From a virus, in the IMG/VR virus record IMGVR_UViG_3300037778_000215, positions 1 to 21,327 of that record: a DNA stretch of 21,327 nucleotides; one strand, 5' to 3'. Position numbers and translations under genes: made by a program. The notes under the pieces are model-generated. The model worked only from the letters and a program-made list of their open reading frames with translations. It had not been told where the DNA came from and made no database searches. Position 1 is the stretch's first letter, and every line of letters begins with the position of its first letter. Positions 6,490 to 14,662 of the stretch are shown in pieces.

Positions 6490-9400
6490 GCACCCAGGAA
6501 ATCCAATTCGGTGTGACGCTGCGCTTGCGCTTGGATCAGTATTTGTCCGGCCTGCGCCAAGCTGCGGGCGCGCATCGGGGTGCCGTGGATCAAATCAGCT
6601 CGCAGACCGCGCGGGCGTCCCGTTCTCTGGCGTCCGCTGGTGGTGATGGCCGGATACTGGTGCAATCTCTCGCCGATGCCGCCGGACAGGCGCTCGGACT
6701 GGCCGCCGCCCTGTCCGGGATTGTGTTACCCGTCAAAGCCGCCATCGAGTTTGAAGCGGCCATGGCCGACGTCAAAAAAGTCGTGGATTTTGAGGAACCC
6801 ACTGGGCTTGCCCAGCTCTCCGATGATCTTCTCCTCATGTCTCGCCGCATCCCATTGGCGGCCACAGCCCTGGCCCAAATCACCGCCGCCGGTGGTCAGA
6901 TGGGCATCGCTGAGCGTGACCTCACCCGATTCACGGAGATCGTGGCCAAACTGGCTGTCGCATTAGATCTGCCAGCGGACGCGGCTGGTGAGTCAATGGG
7001 AAAAATCGCGAACATCTTTCATATGACAATGGATCAGATGGAAGAGCTTGGTGATGCAATCAACCACCTGTCGAACAACTCCGCATCAAAGGCTTCTGAA
7101 ATTATCAATGCATTGCGGCGCATAGGTGGCGTTGCAAATCAATTCGGTCTAACGGCAGAACAAGCGTCTGCCCTGTCTGCAACGCTAATTTCGCTTGGGC
7201 AAGCGCCTGAAATCGCTGGGACGGCTATCAATGCCATGCTCCAGAAACTTCAAAATGCCACTGCCGGGTCTAAAAAGTTCAAAGAAGCACTTAAAGAACT
7301 TAGGATCGATGCGGGACAACTTGAGGAATCAATTCGCAAAGATGCTCAGGCCGCGCTATTGGATTTTTTCGAAGCTATTGAAAATGTTGATAAATCCAAG
7401 CGTGGTGGACTGCTAACAAATCTGTTCGGGATGGAGCATAGCGATACAATATCTATCCTCGTCGGCGCCATGGATGAGTACCGAAATGAGCTTGATCTCG
7501 TCGCGGATAGGACGAAATATCTTGGCTCTGCCCAAAAAGAGTTCGAAGCCAAAGCCGCCACGACCAAAAACGAAATCCAACTGCTTGGCAACGCCGTCTC
7601 GGAGCTGGGTATTCGCATTGGCAATACGCTGCTCGCCCCACTGGGTGACGCCACAAAATTTCTGCGCAACCTGACCGCGTCGATATCGGATTTTGTTTAC
7701 AAGCATCCGGAGATGACCCAGGCGATCACGTATCTCTCTGGCGCCCTGGTGGGGCTGACGGGCGTGATGGGCGCGGCGCGGTTGGCGGCGCTGGCGCTGG
7801 GCGTGACCCTGCCGGCTCTGGGTGTGGCCGTGGCGGGTGTGACGTATGTCGCGGGGGCTATCGGCCTTGTGGGCTCAATGGTCGAGGCCGCCGATGCCAC
7901 GAAAGAGGTGGAAAAGCGCGCAATAAGGGCCAATGAAGCCTATGCCGGGCTGGCTCTGGCGGCGGACGACGCGCGCCGCGCGGTTGCTGATACGGCGCTG
8001 CTTCCAGGTCTGAGCGACGATGATCTGGTCCACGCCCGTGAGATGGTCAGGCTGAAATTACAGGCCATCGAGGGCGAGCGCCAGCGGTTGGAACTGGAAC
8101 AGCAGCGCCCAATCGCTGGCTATTTCACGGATCACTCCGACGAGATTGCCCGTCTCGCAGCGGAAGAAAAAGAATATCTGGCCGTGGCCCAGGCGGTGGG
8201 GCTGGAGCTGGCCAAACGCCCCGCCCTGGCCACCGCCGCCGGAAATGCGACCCAAGGCGCCGCAAGCGCAACGGCGCAAGCCACCGCCGAAATAAAAAAA
8301 CAATACGCCGATCTGACCCGGCAGCGGGAGAATGCCACCAGCAAGGTCGCCGAGGCGGAAAAGGCGCTGGCCGCCGAGCAGACCAGGCTGACGCGCGAAG
8401 TCCTGAACAACAAGATCAGCACGATCAAGAAGGAAATCTCTGAACGCGAGCGTGCCATCGATGAGAGCATCCGCGCGGAAGAGCGGCTGGCCAAGCGCAT
8501 CGCCGATCTGCAAGACAGCCGCCGCCGCGCCGCCCTGGACACCGATGGGATGATCCGCGACGTGCGCCGACGGGGGATGACCGACCGGCAAAAAGAGGCG
8601 GACGTCGAGCAGGAAATCGCGGAAAAGATCAACCGCGCCAAGCAGTTGGCGTCAAGCGGTTCTCAGTCGGACCGCCGCCTCGCCGAGGACCAGGCGCGCG
8701 ACGCGCAACGGCTGGCCGCCGGGCTGAAAGACGCCGGGACCGCCATCTCCGGCATCAAGGCCGCCGGTCAGGTATTGGACGATATTCACAGCGCCCAGGA
8801 GGCGGTAGCCCGGCAAGAGTACGGCAAGCAGCGGCAAGAGACCGCGTCCCTGGCGGACCAGATGGAGCGAGCTAAAAAAGAGGTCCAGGAGCTGAAGCGC
8901 TTCCTGGAGGAGATTCCGAAAGAACAGACCAAGGAAATAGAACTCAAAGCGGATGCTGCCCATGCCAAACAAGAGCTGGACAGCGTCAACGCTAAACTTG
9001 AAGAGCTGCAAATCAACGCGGAAAAGGCAGGCGTTTCCCTGGCCGCCCTGGGGAAATCCAAGCCAGGTGGGGCGCCAGAGGATGAACACCTGTTTGACTC
9101 GCTTGTAAAAGAGGTTGAACAGAAGCCGGTCAAAGTGCAGGTGGACACGTCCGAGATGAAAGAGGGGATCGACAACACCATCGAGCCCTACGCCATCAAG
9201 GGGTTCAAGATGCCGGTTGGCATGGACCCGGCAAAATTCCAAGAGGGACTGAAGTGGCTTGAAGAAGAGCTGAAGAGAAAAAACATCAAAATACCGGCCA
9301 CGCTGGACGTGCGGAATGATGCGCCGACCAAAAGTGTAGGGCGATTCGCTTCCGGTGGACTGATTAGCGGCCCGGGTGGCCCCACGGATGACTCGATTTT

Positions 9401-9734
9401 CGCGGCACTGTCCAATGGGGAGTACGTGCTGCCAGCCGCACAGACCCGGGTCGCGCTGCCGCTGCTGGAGTGGATGCGGGGCGCGTCTCCGCCGGTATTG
9501 CAGGACTGGGTCAAGCATCTGCCGAAATTCGCCCAGGGGGGGATCGTCAGCAATCTGCGCCTTCCGGACCTGCCAGCCCTGCGAACGATACGCTCTGCCT
9601 CGATCCCGGAAACGGGCGTAATGCGGATCGAACTGACCCTCCCAGGCGCCGCCAAGCCGCTGCCCCTGTGGGCCGAGCAGAGCACGGCGGAGACGTTGAG
9701 GCGTGAGTTGGCGCGTTTGGCGAGGGGACGCTGA
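6486..9734 (+). CDS. Tail tape measure protein, TP901-type
   Basis: Sets tail length and is later ejected ahead of DNA. Residues ~85-300 carry the tape-measure core of the TP901/PhageMin_Tail type: FEAAMADVKKVVDF, then an ALAQITAAGGQMGI segment, helices around VALDLPADAAGESMGKIANIF, and a GGVANQFGLTAEQASALSAT segment. A long hydrophobic stretch lies at ~412-467. Coiled coils with many Arg, Glu and Lys run from ~500 to 850. The C-terminal SGGLISGPGGPTDDSIFA and NGEYVLP (~955-985) are typical closing motifs. At 1082 residues the tail would be about 160 nm by the usual ~0.15 nm per residue. Bases ~6990-7540 are visibly poorer in GC than the flanks. The start overlaps the frameshift product (ATGA). 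Confidence 0.93.
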   Translation: MSTQEIQFGVTLRLRLDQYLSGLRQAAGAHRGAVDQISSQTARASRSLASAGGDGRILVQSLADAAGQALGLAAALSGIVLPVKAAIEFEAAMADVKKVVDFEEPTGLAQLSDDLLLMSRRIPLAATALAQITAAGGQMGIAERDLTRFTEIVAKLAVALDLPADAAGESMGKIANIFHMTMDQMEELGDAINHLSNNSASKASEIINALRRIGGVANQFGLTAEQASALSATLISLGQAPEIAGTAINAMLQKLQNATAGSKKFKEALKELRIDAGQLEESIRKDAQAALLDFFEAIENVDKSKRGGLLTNLFGMEHSDTISILVGAMDEYRNELDLVADRTKYLGSAQKEFEAKAATTKNEIQLLGNAVSELGIRIGNTLLAPLGDATKFLRNLTASISDFVYKHPEMTQAITYLSGALVGLTGVMGAARLAALALGVTLPALGVAVAGVTYVAGAIGLVGSMVEAADATKEVEKRAIRANEAYAGLALAADDARRAVADTALLPGLSDDDLVHAREMVRLKLQAIEGERQRLELEQQRPIAGYFTDHSDEIARLAAEEKEYLAVAQAVGLELAKRPALATAAGNATQGAASATAQATAEIKKQYADLTRQRENATSKVAEAEKALAAEQTRLTREVLNNKISTIKKEISERERAIDESIRAEERLAKRIADLQDSRRRAALDTDGMIRDVRRRGMTDRQKEADVEQEIAEKINRAKQLASSGSQSDRRLAEDQARDAQRLAAGLKDAGTAISGIKAAGQVLDDIHSAQEAVARQEYGKQRQETASLADQMERAKKEVQELKRFLEEIPKEQTKEIELKADAAHAKQELDSVNAKLEELQINAEKAGVSLAALGKSKPGGAPEDEHLFDSLVKEVEQKPVKVQVDTSEMKEGIDNTIEPYAIKGFKMPVGMDPAKFQEGLKWLEEELKRKNIKIPATLDVRNDAPTKSVGRFASGGLISGPGGPTDDSIFAALSNGEYVLPAAQTRVALPLLEWMRGASPPVLQDWVKHLPKFAQGGIVSNLRLPDLPALRTIRSASIPETGVMRIELTLPGAAKPLPLWAEQSTAETLRRELARLARGR

Positions 9735-10105
9735 TGGTGCTGCTTGGTGGGATAGTCTTGCCGGATCAGACGTTGTGGACGGATCGATACGACTGGCAGC
9801 CCGTGGCGCAAAGCACCATCCGCAGCCTGGCCGGGACGCAAACCGTTTTCACCGCGCCGTTGATCGCCGGGCAGCCCATCACCCTGGAGTGGCAGGAGCG
9901 CGTGGCGTGGCTCACCCAGGCGCAGGTGGACGCTCTCTCCGCGCTGGCGTCACAGCCTGGCGCCGTGTCGGTACTAAATTATCATGGCGTGATACTTAAC
10001 GTTATCGTGCGTCATCACGATTCCCCGGCCTTATCCGTCCAGCCGATCTGGCCGCTGGCAGACACCTTCACCGGCATGCTCAAACTTGAAACCGTAACAG
10101 CCTGA
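9734..10105 (+). CDS. Small distal tail/minor tail protein
   Basis: A 123-residue beta-rich protein beginning at TGATG over the tape measure stop. It has strands TLWTDRYDWQPVAQST, PITLEWQERVAWLTQAQVD and a last portion SVQPIWPLADTFTGMLKLETV. The position straight after the tape measure is that of lambda gpM and other distal tail or minor tail proteins, which cap the tube and carry the tip. The phrase 'W.....F.g.lkL..v' at the end is like small beta-sandwich tip proteins. The exact family is not recognised; the call is positional with weak sequence support. Confidence 0.6.
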   Translation: MVLLGGIVLPDQTLWTDRYDWQPVAQSTIRSLAGTQTVFTAPLIAGQPITLEWQERVAWLTQAQVDALSALASQPGAVSVLNYHGVILNVIVRHHDSPALSVQPIWPLADTFTGMLKLETVTA

Positions 10106-10106
10106 T

Positions 10107-11018
10107 ATGAAAAAACTTTCCACTGCTGTCCATCTCCAGTTCGGCGGGCAATCCGGAGTCGAATCCGGGTTGTCTCTCCGTTGGGGCGAGGTGTGTGTCG
10201 GGCGCCCAATCGGAGCGATGGCCGATGCCGGGGATTTCGGGCAAATTGAATTTCCCGTCTATTGGGAGGTGATTGTATCCAACCGGGCGGACGCGGAGCG
10301 CCAGGTGGTCGTCGAGTGGATCACGCCGGATTATCCGGCCAAAAACACCAAAGTGACTGCGCCCAAAGCCGGGACGAAGCTTTCGCCCACCACTACATCG
10401 CCCTGTAGGCAGACGCTTACGCGTGCGGAGCCGAGCCACCCCAAGGCGGGCGAGATCGGTGTGTGGTTACCAATTGGGACTTACCGAATTGGGAAACATG
10501 GCATTTGTTGCGTTGAGGTGAAGGGCTTGGGCGTTGGGCTGGAGCGGGAGATAAATCTTGATTTAATTCCAAGTGCTGGAGGGTTTTCCCCTGATTTTAC
10601 ACCTCTTGATGACGGATCGCCGTCAGGAGAATTGCCGTCAATCGAAACTATGTCGGAAGCACTAAACAATCTAATTGCTAGGATGCTAGTTGAAGATGGA
10701 AGTGCAATCAAAAATGTATCGTATCAAGAAGGGGACGTATCTACAGTAATTGAAAATTGCAAAGTTACTGAATACATTACGGATGTCAAGGTAGATGGAA
10801 AATTTAAGCGCATGCTGATTGCATCCATCACTGACCCACTCGGAGCGTATTTTAAAAGTACAGCGACCTTTACAGAAGTGGCGAGGGAAGAACAAACGTT
10901 CTCGGTTGGTGAAGGTGTTTTCGTCAGCAATGCGACAGAGATGCTTTTCACTTCCGAGGATAATAGTCGCTCTATAAAATTCATCATAAAACCGCCGCTC
11001 ACACCACAGGCTGGTTAA
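10107..11018 (+). CDS. Tail-tip protein of mosaic composition, unknown function
   Basis: A 303-residue protein that I do not recognise. The first ~120 codons share the GC-rich base use of the tail module and encode a beta-rich segment (FPVYWEVIVSN, RQVVVEWITPDY, then GVWLPIGTYRIG). From about base 10470 the DNA becomes clearly AT-richer. The second half begins with a short helix (SEALNNLIARMLVED) and continues with strands such as SATFTEVAREEQTFSVGEG. This looks like a conserved anchoring N-terminus joined to an exchangeable C-terminus, as in many tail-tip and fibre proteins. It is the first gene of a low-GC block with 11021 and 11361. A role in receptor contact is inferred from position and mosaicism only. 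Confidence 0.6.
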   Translation: MKKLSTAVHLQFGGQSGVESGLSLRWGEVCVGRPIGAMADAGDFGQIEFPVYWEVIVSNRADAERQVVVEWITPDYPAKNTKVTAPKAGTKLSPTTTSPCRQTLTRAEPSHPKAGEIGVWLPIGTYRIGKHGICCVEVKGLGVGLEREINLDLIPSAGGFSPDFTPLDDGSPSGELPSIETMSEALNNLIARMLVEDGSAIKNVSYQEGDVSTVIENCKVTEYITDVKVDGKFKRMLIASITDPLGAYFKSTATFTEVAREEQTFSVGEGVFVSNATEMLFTSEDNSRSIKFIIKPPLTPQAG

Positions 11019-11020
11019 TC

Positions 11021-11383
11021 ATGTCATTACATTTGCCAAGCCTTGGTCTGTTTCAGCGTTTTATTGTGTCTGATCATTATGGTGTAGGAACTATTGTTCT
11101 TGAGAAATGGAGACACAAAAGTTACGAGGCGTGGTATCAATTCCTGGCGTTGGATAGACCAATACCGGCCATATGGTACGATAGCTGGGCGAGAATCACA
11201 GGGCTCCAGTCCGGCAAAATCACGACAGTTCCACTGAGGCCTGACAGTTCCGACTTTGGAATCGATCCTCGGAGCGTGTCCCGGGTGCTCATGGCTAGAG
11301 GCGCTGGTTCTACACAGCAGAACAGGTTGGTTGGGTGGATCGAGGGGGAGAAGGCTAGCTATGACATTATTGCTGCGCCGTGA
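11021..11383 (+). CDS. Hypothetical protein upstream of the beta-propeller gene
   Basis: A 120-residue protein of unknown family. It is rich in aromatic residues (KSYEAWYQFLALDRP, AIWYDSWARI) with beta-like ends (GVGTIVLEKW, NRLVGWIEGE), and lacks a signal peptide or membrane helix. It starts two bases after the previous stop and overlaps the beta-propeller gene by 23 bases, so the two are probably co-translated. It could be an adaptor that attaches the propeller protein to the tail tip. That is inference from gene order only. Confidence 0.55.
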   Translation: MSLHLPSLGLFQRFIVSDHYGVGTIVLEKWRHKSYEAWYQFLALDRPIPAIWYDSWARITGLQSGKITTVPLRPDSSDFGIDPRSVSRVLMARGAGSTQQNRLVGWIEGEKASYDIIAAP

Positions 11384-12314
11384 TGTACCTGGGCTTTGTG
11401 TTTCATCGGAGATGCCATTTTGTCTTGATCCAGAGGATATCGGCGGGTTTGCGGTCAATACGCCACTACTCATGGAGCATGATGGCATTGTGAAAATGCT
11501 GTTTATAGCCTCTCTTGACGGAGATAACCATGAGAGGAATTACGATCTTTGGCTTATGCCAAGCAGTGGTGCGCAACCTGTGAAGGTTCTTGAGTTTAAC
11601 GATTGTGTTCATAATCCGTGGATCGTCAAGGAAAAGGATTTTGTCAGGTTATATATCACCGTCATGGAACATGCCGACGACCCGTCACGATATAGGAGTG
11701 CTATTCATGCATTTAGGTCACGCGATCTTAAAGTATGGGAGCATGAGGATGAAATCATTACAGGAGATGAGTTCTTCCCTGAGGTGGAGGGCGCATCTGT
11801 CATCAAGAGGCCGGACGGGAAATATGTTGGGTATTTCACAGTCGCTGCTGCTGGGGATGCAAAACATCCCAGATTTTCGGAAAATTATACTATTTTCTAT
11901 GCGCTTTCTGACGACGGTATTCATTTTGGCGAGTGGCAGTGGCCGGATGGCCTTGAGTCTGTCCAGGGGGAGTCCGACAGAGGTATGTATGCTCCAAAGA
12001 TATATCCTGTCGGTCCGTCCGACTATTGCGCGTTGATATCTGTTGTTCCGTGGATACACCGGTTTTTTGTCGTCGCATATCGCAGCAGGGATTTACATTC
12101 ATGGTCAAGGATTGGGCAGTGGACGCCCAAACTTCTGGGGCAGGAAAAAGGTGTGCGCCACGTTCTGAAGGCGACATTGTTCCGTGGCCACTTCACTTAC
12201 GCGATGCGCGACAATAATTTCAGGACATGGATAAGAACTGAATCGGTCAATTTAAGCGATATGTGCCCTGAATGGGAGCCATATTTTAAGCCGTTCAATA
12301 TTTTTCGATGCTAA
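11361..12314 (+). CDS. Five-bladed beta-propeller glycosidase-like protein
   Basis: A 317-residue protein with the repeated blade signatures of the GH43/GH32/GH117-type five-bladed propeller fold. 'SRDLKVWE' follows AIHAFR (115-127), 'SRDLHSWS' follows VVAYR (237-249), 'SDDGIHFGEWQ' lies at 183-193, and HNPWIVKEKDFVRLYITV lies at 84-101. Glu143 in VEGASVIKRPDGKY sits where the acid residue of these enzymes is often found, before a GYFTV strand. I cannot place all the acidic catalytic residues, so it may be an enzyme or only a sugar-binding propeller. The start at ATG 11361 has GGAGAAGG (11348-11355) upstream; in-frame upstream codons overlap the previous gene. In a tail operon it would act on host surface glycans. 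Confidence 0.7.
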   Translation: MTLLLRRDVPGLCVSSEMPFCLDPEDIGGFAVNTPLLMEHDGIVKMLFIASLDGDNHERNYDLWLMPSSGAQPVKVLEFNDCVHNPWIVKEKDFVRLYITVMEHADDPSRYRSAIHAFRSRDLKVWEHEDEIITGDEFFPEVEGASVIKRPDGKYVGYFTVAAAGDAKHPRFSENYTIFYALSDDGIHFGEWQWPDGLESVQGESDRGMYAPKIYPVGPSDYCALISVVPWIHRFFVVAYRSRDLHSWSRIGQWTPKLLGQEKGVRHVLKATLFRGHFTYAMRDNNFRTWIRTESVNLSDMCPEWEPYFKPFNIFRC

Positions 12315-12325
12315 TGAGGTGGAAG

Positions 12326-12472
12326 ATGCCGGTTCAGCCAGGTGATTTAAAGTTCCTCAAATCAGAACAAATATCCTTTGCCACCCCTGCTCAGAACGGT
12401 GGGCGTATGTCCACCGTGGAGTCGGTCAGCGGCGCGAAAGGGAATACATTTCCACCGGCACAAGAGGAATGA
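12326..12472 (+). pseudogene. Truncated paralog of the 12656 gene
   Basis: A 48-codon reading frame with a good ribosome site (GAGGTGGA at 12317-12324). Its product matches the N-terminus of the 12656 protein: MPVQPGDLKFLKS here against MPIQSSDFRFFKS there, then AQNGGRMSTVE against AQNGGRESTVE, then a weaker match that includes a shared KG. It stops after FPPAQEE, where the intact gene continues into the TER-x-x-G-x(4)-RK region. After the stop, sequence similarity to the family is lost. This is therefore a remnant of a third family member left by recombination. A short expressed peptide is possible but less likely. Confidence 0.7.
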
Positions 12473-12655
12473 TGTAAACGCTAATATGATAATACCAAGC
12501 CATCCATTTATGCGTGCAACAGTGGTTAACCCTGGCTTTGGCGTTGCTGTTGGATCTGGATAGGCGAGGCAGACAATCATAAAGCCCATATGATCAAGCA
12601 TCATCAAGATTCATTAAGAAGAGTTGAATACTTACATGCTGGGATATGACTAGAA
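12473..12655. other. AT-rich orphan spacer after the gene remnant
   Basis: These 183 bases lie between the broken gene copy and the next intact copy and resemble neither. One plus-strand frame reads HPFMRATVVNPGFGVAVGSG up to TAG 12561-12563. A minus-strand frame (12607 to 12362, TTG start) gives 81 residues with a hydrophobic WLGIIILAFTSFLL stretch and no evident ribosome site. I see no convincing promoter, terminator or insertion-sequence ends. It may be debris of an earlier insertion or deletion. Confidence 0.4.
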
Positions 12656-13675
12656 ATGCCCATCCAATCATCAGACTTCCGCTTTTTTAAGTCGTCCCTC
12701 ACCTCCGACACCACTTCTGCCCAGAACGGCGGGCGTGAATCAACGGTTGAGATTATTGATAATGTCAAGGGATTATTCCCAGACGTGCCGCAAACGGAGC
12801 GCACGGCGGGCAGCACGAAGCTGCGCAAGACCTACGCGCGGATCATGGTGTTTATTGAGTTGGTGGACCCGAAAATCTGCTACACGGCGCCATCGGACGG
12901 CGATGATTTTTGCCTGCTCCAGTATACCGGCAGCCACGTGGACACGCAGGATCAGATTCCGAGCGGCGCGCGGCACTACGGCGTCGGCACCTTGCGGGAT
13001 AGCGCGGCGCTCGGGGCGACAACACTTGTCGTCACGCTCGAACATCCGCTCATGGGCACCACAACCACGCTCCGGCCTTTTCAGGCGGGCGATCTGGTGC
13101 GCATTTCCAATCAGCGACGGGCGGCAGATAGCGGCAGCTCTGAATACCGTACCGTGGAGACTGTTACTTACGACGGCGGAGAGGCCACCATCACCTTGAC
13201 CGCGCCAGGCACAACCTACGCATGGGACGCCGCGACGCCGATCTTTATCTCCAGCGTCGTGCAGCCCGGCGATATCCTGCCGCGTCTATCCGATGTGACA
13301 GTGTCGTCCACTGGTGGGACATGCGATACCGGGCAGATCAGCATGAGTGCAGTTGGCGTGATCCGCCAGACCTGGACCCTCACGATCACCAATGCCAGCA
13401 CGGGCGCGTTCCGCCTGGACGGGGATTCCCTCGGCGGCAATGTGGCAACGGGCTCCACCGGAGCGGACTTTACCCCGGACAACGCCGGCGTTGGCGCGCC
13501 CTATTTTACGTTGCCATCTACCGCCTGGAGCGGCGCGTGGGCTGCTGGCGACACGCTGGTGATCACCACCACGCCGGGATCGGTCCCCCTATGGGAAAAG
13601 CGGATCATCCCCGCTGGCGCTGCGAGCATCGCAGTGACGGGCACCAACCTGGCCATCATCGGGGAGAGCGCATAA
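12656..13675 (+). CDS. Tail-tip family protein, copy 1
   Basis: A 339-residue beta-rich protein of a family I cannot name. It is paralogous to the next gene along its length. Shared landmarks are the NGG near residue 26, PD-V-x-x-TER-x-x-G-x(4)-RK at ~42-59, R-x-YG-x-G-x-L at ~106-112, GDSLG near 256, and the strong C-terminal PYFTLP-x(2)-AW-x-G-x-WAAGDTL at ~282-302. The middle contains a DGGEATITLTAP strand pattern. It probably forms part of the tail tip or baseplate-like ring. The N-terminal 40 codons are AT-richer than the rest. The next gene starts immediately after the stop, so the two copies are coupled. Confidence 0.7.
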   Translation: MPIQSSDFRFFKSSLTSDTTSAQNGGRESTVEIIDNVKGLFPDVPQTERTAGSTKLRKTYARIMVFIELVDPKICYTAPSDGDDFCLLQYTGSHVDTQDQIPSGARHYGVGTLRDSAALGATTLVVTLEHPLMGTTTTLRPFQAGDLVRISNQRRAADSGSSEYRTVETVTYDGGEATITLTAPGTTYAWDAATPIFISSVVQPGDILPRLSDVTVSSTGGTCDTGQISMSAVGVIRQTWTLTITNASTGAFRLDGDSLGGNVATGSTGADFTPDNAGVGAPYFTLPSTAWSGAWAAGDTLVITTTPGSVPLWEKRIIPAGAASIAVTGTNLAIIGESA

Positions 13676-14662
13676 ATGGCTGTCCAGAATGACGAGATTG
13701 TGATTTGCCGCTCCTTCGGATGGGTGAGCGATCCCGCCGCGAACGGTGGCGTGATGACCTCCATTGCCATCCCGTCGGACGAAATGAACAACGTCTGGCC
13801 GGATATCTCCGTAACCGAGCGCGCCGAAGGCGTGGAAACATGGCGCAAGGTTTTTGTCCACGTGCGCAACCAAGATTCGCTTGGGCTGATCGGTGCCGCT
13901 GCGTTTGTTCTGGGTCCGACGCCCGCCGGGGACCGGACGCTGATCCGCCTGGGCACGCAGACCGATTTTCGGAGCGGGCTATCCCCGACGCGGTATTACG
14001 GCTCGGGCGATCTGCACGCCACGGTGCTGGCTGGGGATACGTCCTTGTCGGTAGACGTAGAGGACGCGGTGGACGCGGTTTTCCAGGATGGGGATTTGAT
14101 CGCCATCTCAACGGCTTCCGGTCCGCGTGAGTTTTTGCGATTGGCGGCGAGCGGCGCGGTCTCCTGGTCCGGCAATACCGCCACGCTCACGCTGACTGCT
14201 GGCGAGACGGTCCAGTCCCAGTACAACAGCGGGGCCAGCGTGACGGTCGCATCCGTGCTGCCGCTGGGGGATATCAAGGCCAGCATAGCCACGGCTATCT
14301 CCTCCACCAGTGGGACTTTTGATGGTGTGCAGGCTGCCCCGGACGGGAATGGCTCGGTCGAGCAGGTTTTTACCCTGACGTTCACCTCCGCCACCGCCTT
14401 TGACTGCGTTGGGGATAGCCTGGGCGCGCTGGGGTCCGGCAATACGGGGTCCGATTTTGCGCCGCAAAATCCAGATTTTACCCGGCCATATTTCACCTTG
14501 CCCGCCGCCGCTTGGGGTGGGACGTGGGCAGCGGGCGACACCCTGACCGTGACCACGCATCCGGCGGCAGCTTCGATATGGGAGCGGCGCATCGTCCCGG
14601 CGGGGATCGATTCGGTGGCCAATAATCGGGTGCAACTGGTGGTGCGGGGAGCGTCGGAATGA
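13676..14662 (+). CDS. Tail-tip family protein, copy 2
   Basis: A 328-residue paralog of the preceding protein. It keeps the family landmarks: AANGG near residue 24, PDISVTER and the RK that follows (~42-58), RYYGSGDL (~104-111), GDSLGALGSG (~248-257), and PYFTLPAAAWGGTWAAGDTL (~271-290) ending WERRIVPAG. A hydrophilic central region with GNTATLTLTAGETV differs between copies. Both lack membrane segments and Cys-rich motifs. Tandem copies of one fold suggest a heteromeric ring at the tail tip, with the two copies occupying different places. That is inference. The start directly follows TAA of copy 1, and its stop overlaps the next start as ATGA. Confidence 0.7.
   Translation: MAVQNDEIVICRSFGWVSDPAANGGVMTSIAIPSDEMNNVWPDISVTERAEGVETWRKVFVHVRNQDSLGLIGAAAFVLGPTPAGDRTLIRLGTQTDFRSGLSPTRYYGSGDLHATVLAGDTSLSVDVEDAVDAVFQDGDLIAISTASGPREFLRLAASGAVSWSGNTATLTLTAGETVQSQYNSGASVTVASVLPLGDIKASIATAISSTSGTFDGVQAAPDGNGSVEQVFTLTFTSATAFDCVGDSLGALGSGNTGSDFAPQNPDFTRPYFTLPAAAWGGTWAAGDTLTVTTHPAAASIWERRIVPAGIDSVANNRVQLVVRGASE

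Larger units (their letters stand above)
10470..12325. other. Low-GC block covering the receptor cassette
   Basis: From about 10470 to 12325 the sequence is visibly AT-richer than the flanking tail genes, with codons such as ATA, TTA, AGA and AGG that are scarce elsewhere. It covers the 3' part of the 10107 gene, the 11021 gene and the beta-propeller gene, and is followed by a gene remnant. This suggests a horizontally acquired cassette. Borders were set by eye. Confidence 0.55.

Noticed and set aside
8652-9518. 288-residue frame on the minus strand
   Set aside because: It is antisense to the tape measure coiled coil and its Leu/Phe/Gln-rich product is typical of the shadow of Lys/Glu/Ala codons.
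12624-12650. Promoter-like TTGAAT (12624) and TATGAC (12645) before the 12656 gene
   Set aside because: Spacing of 15 bases, weak match, and the start site would fall on the ATG; not convincing.
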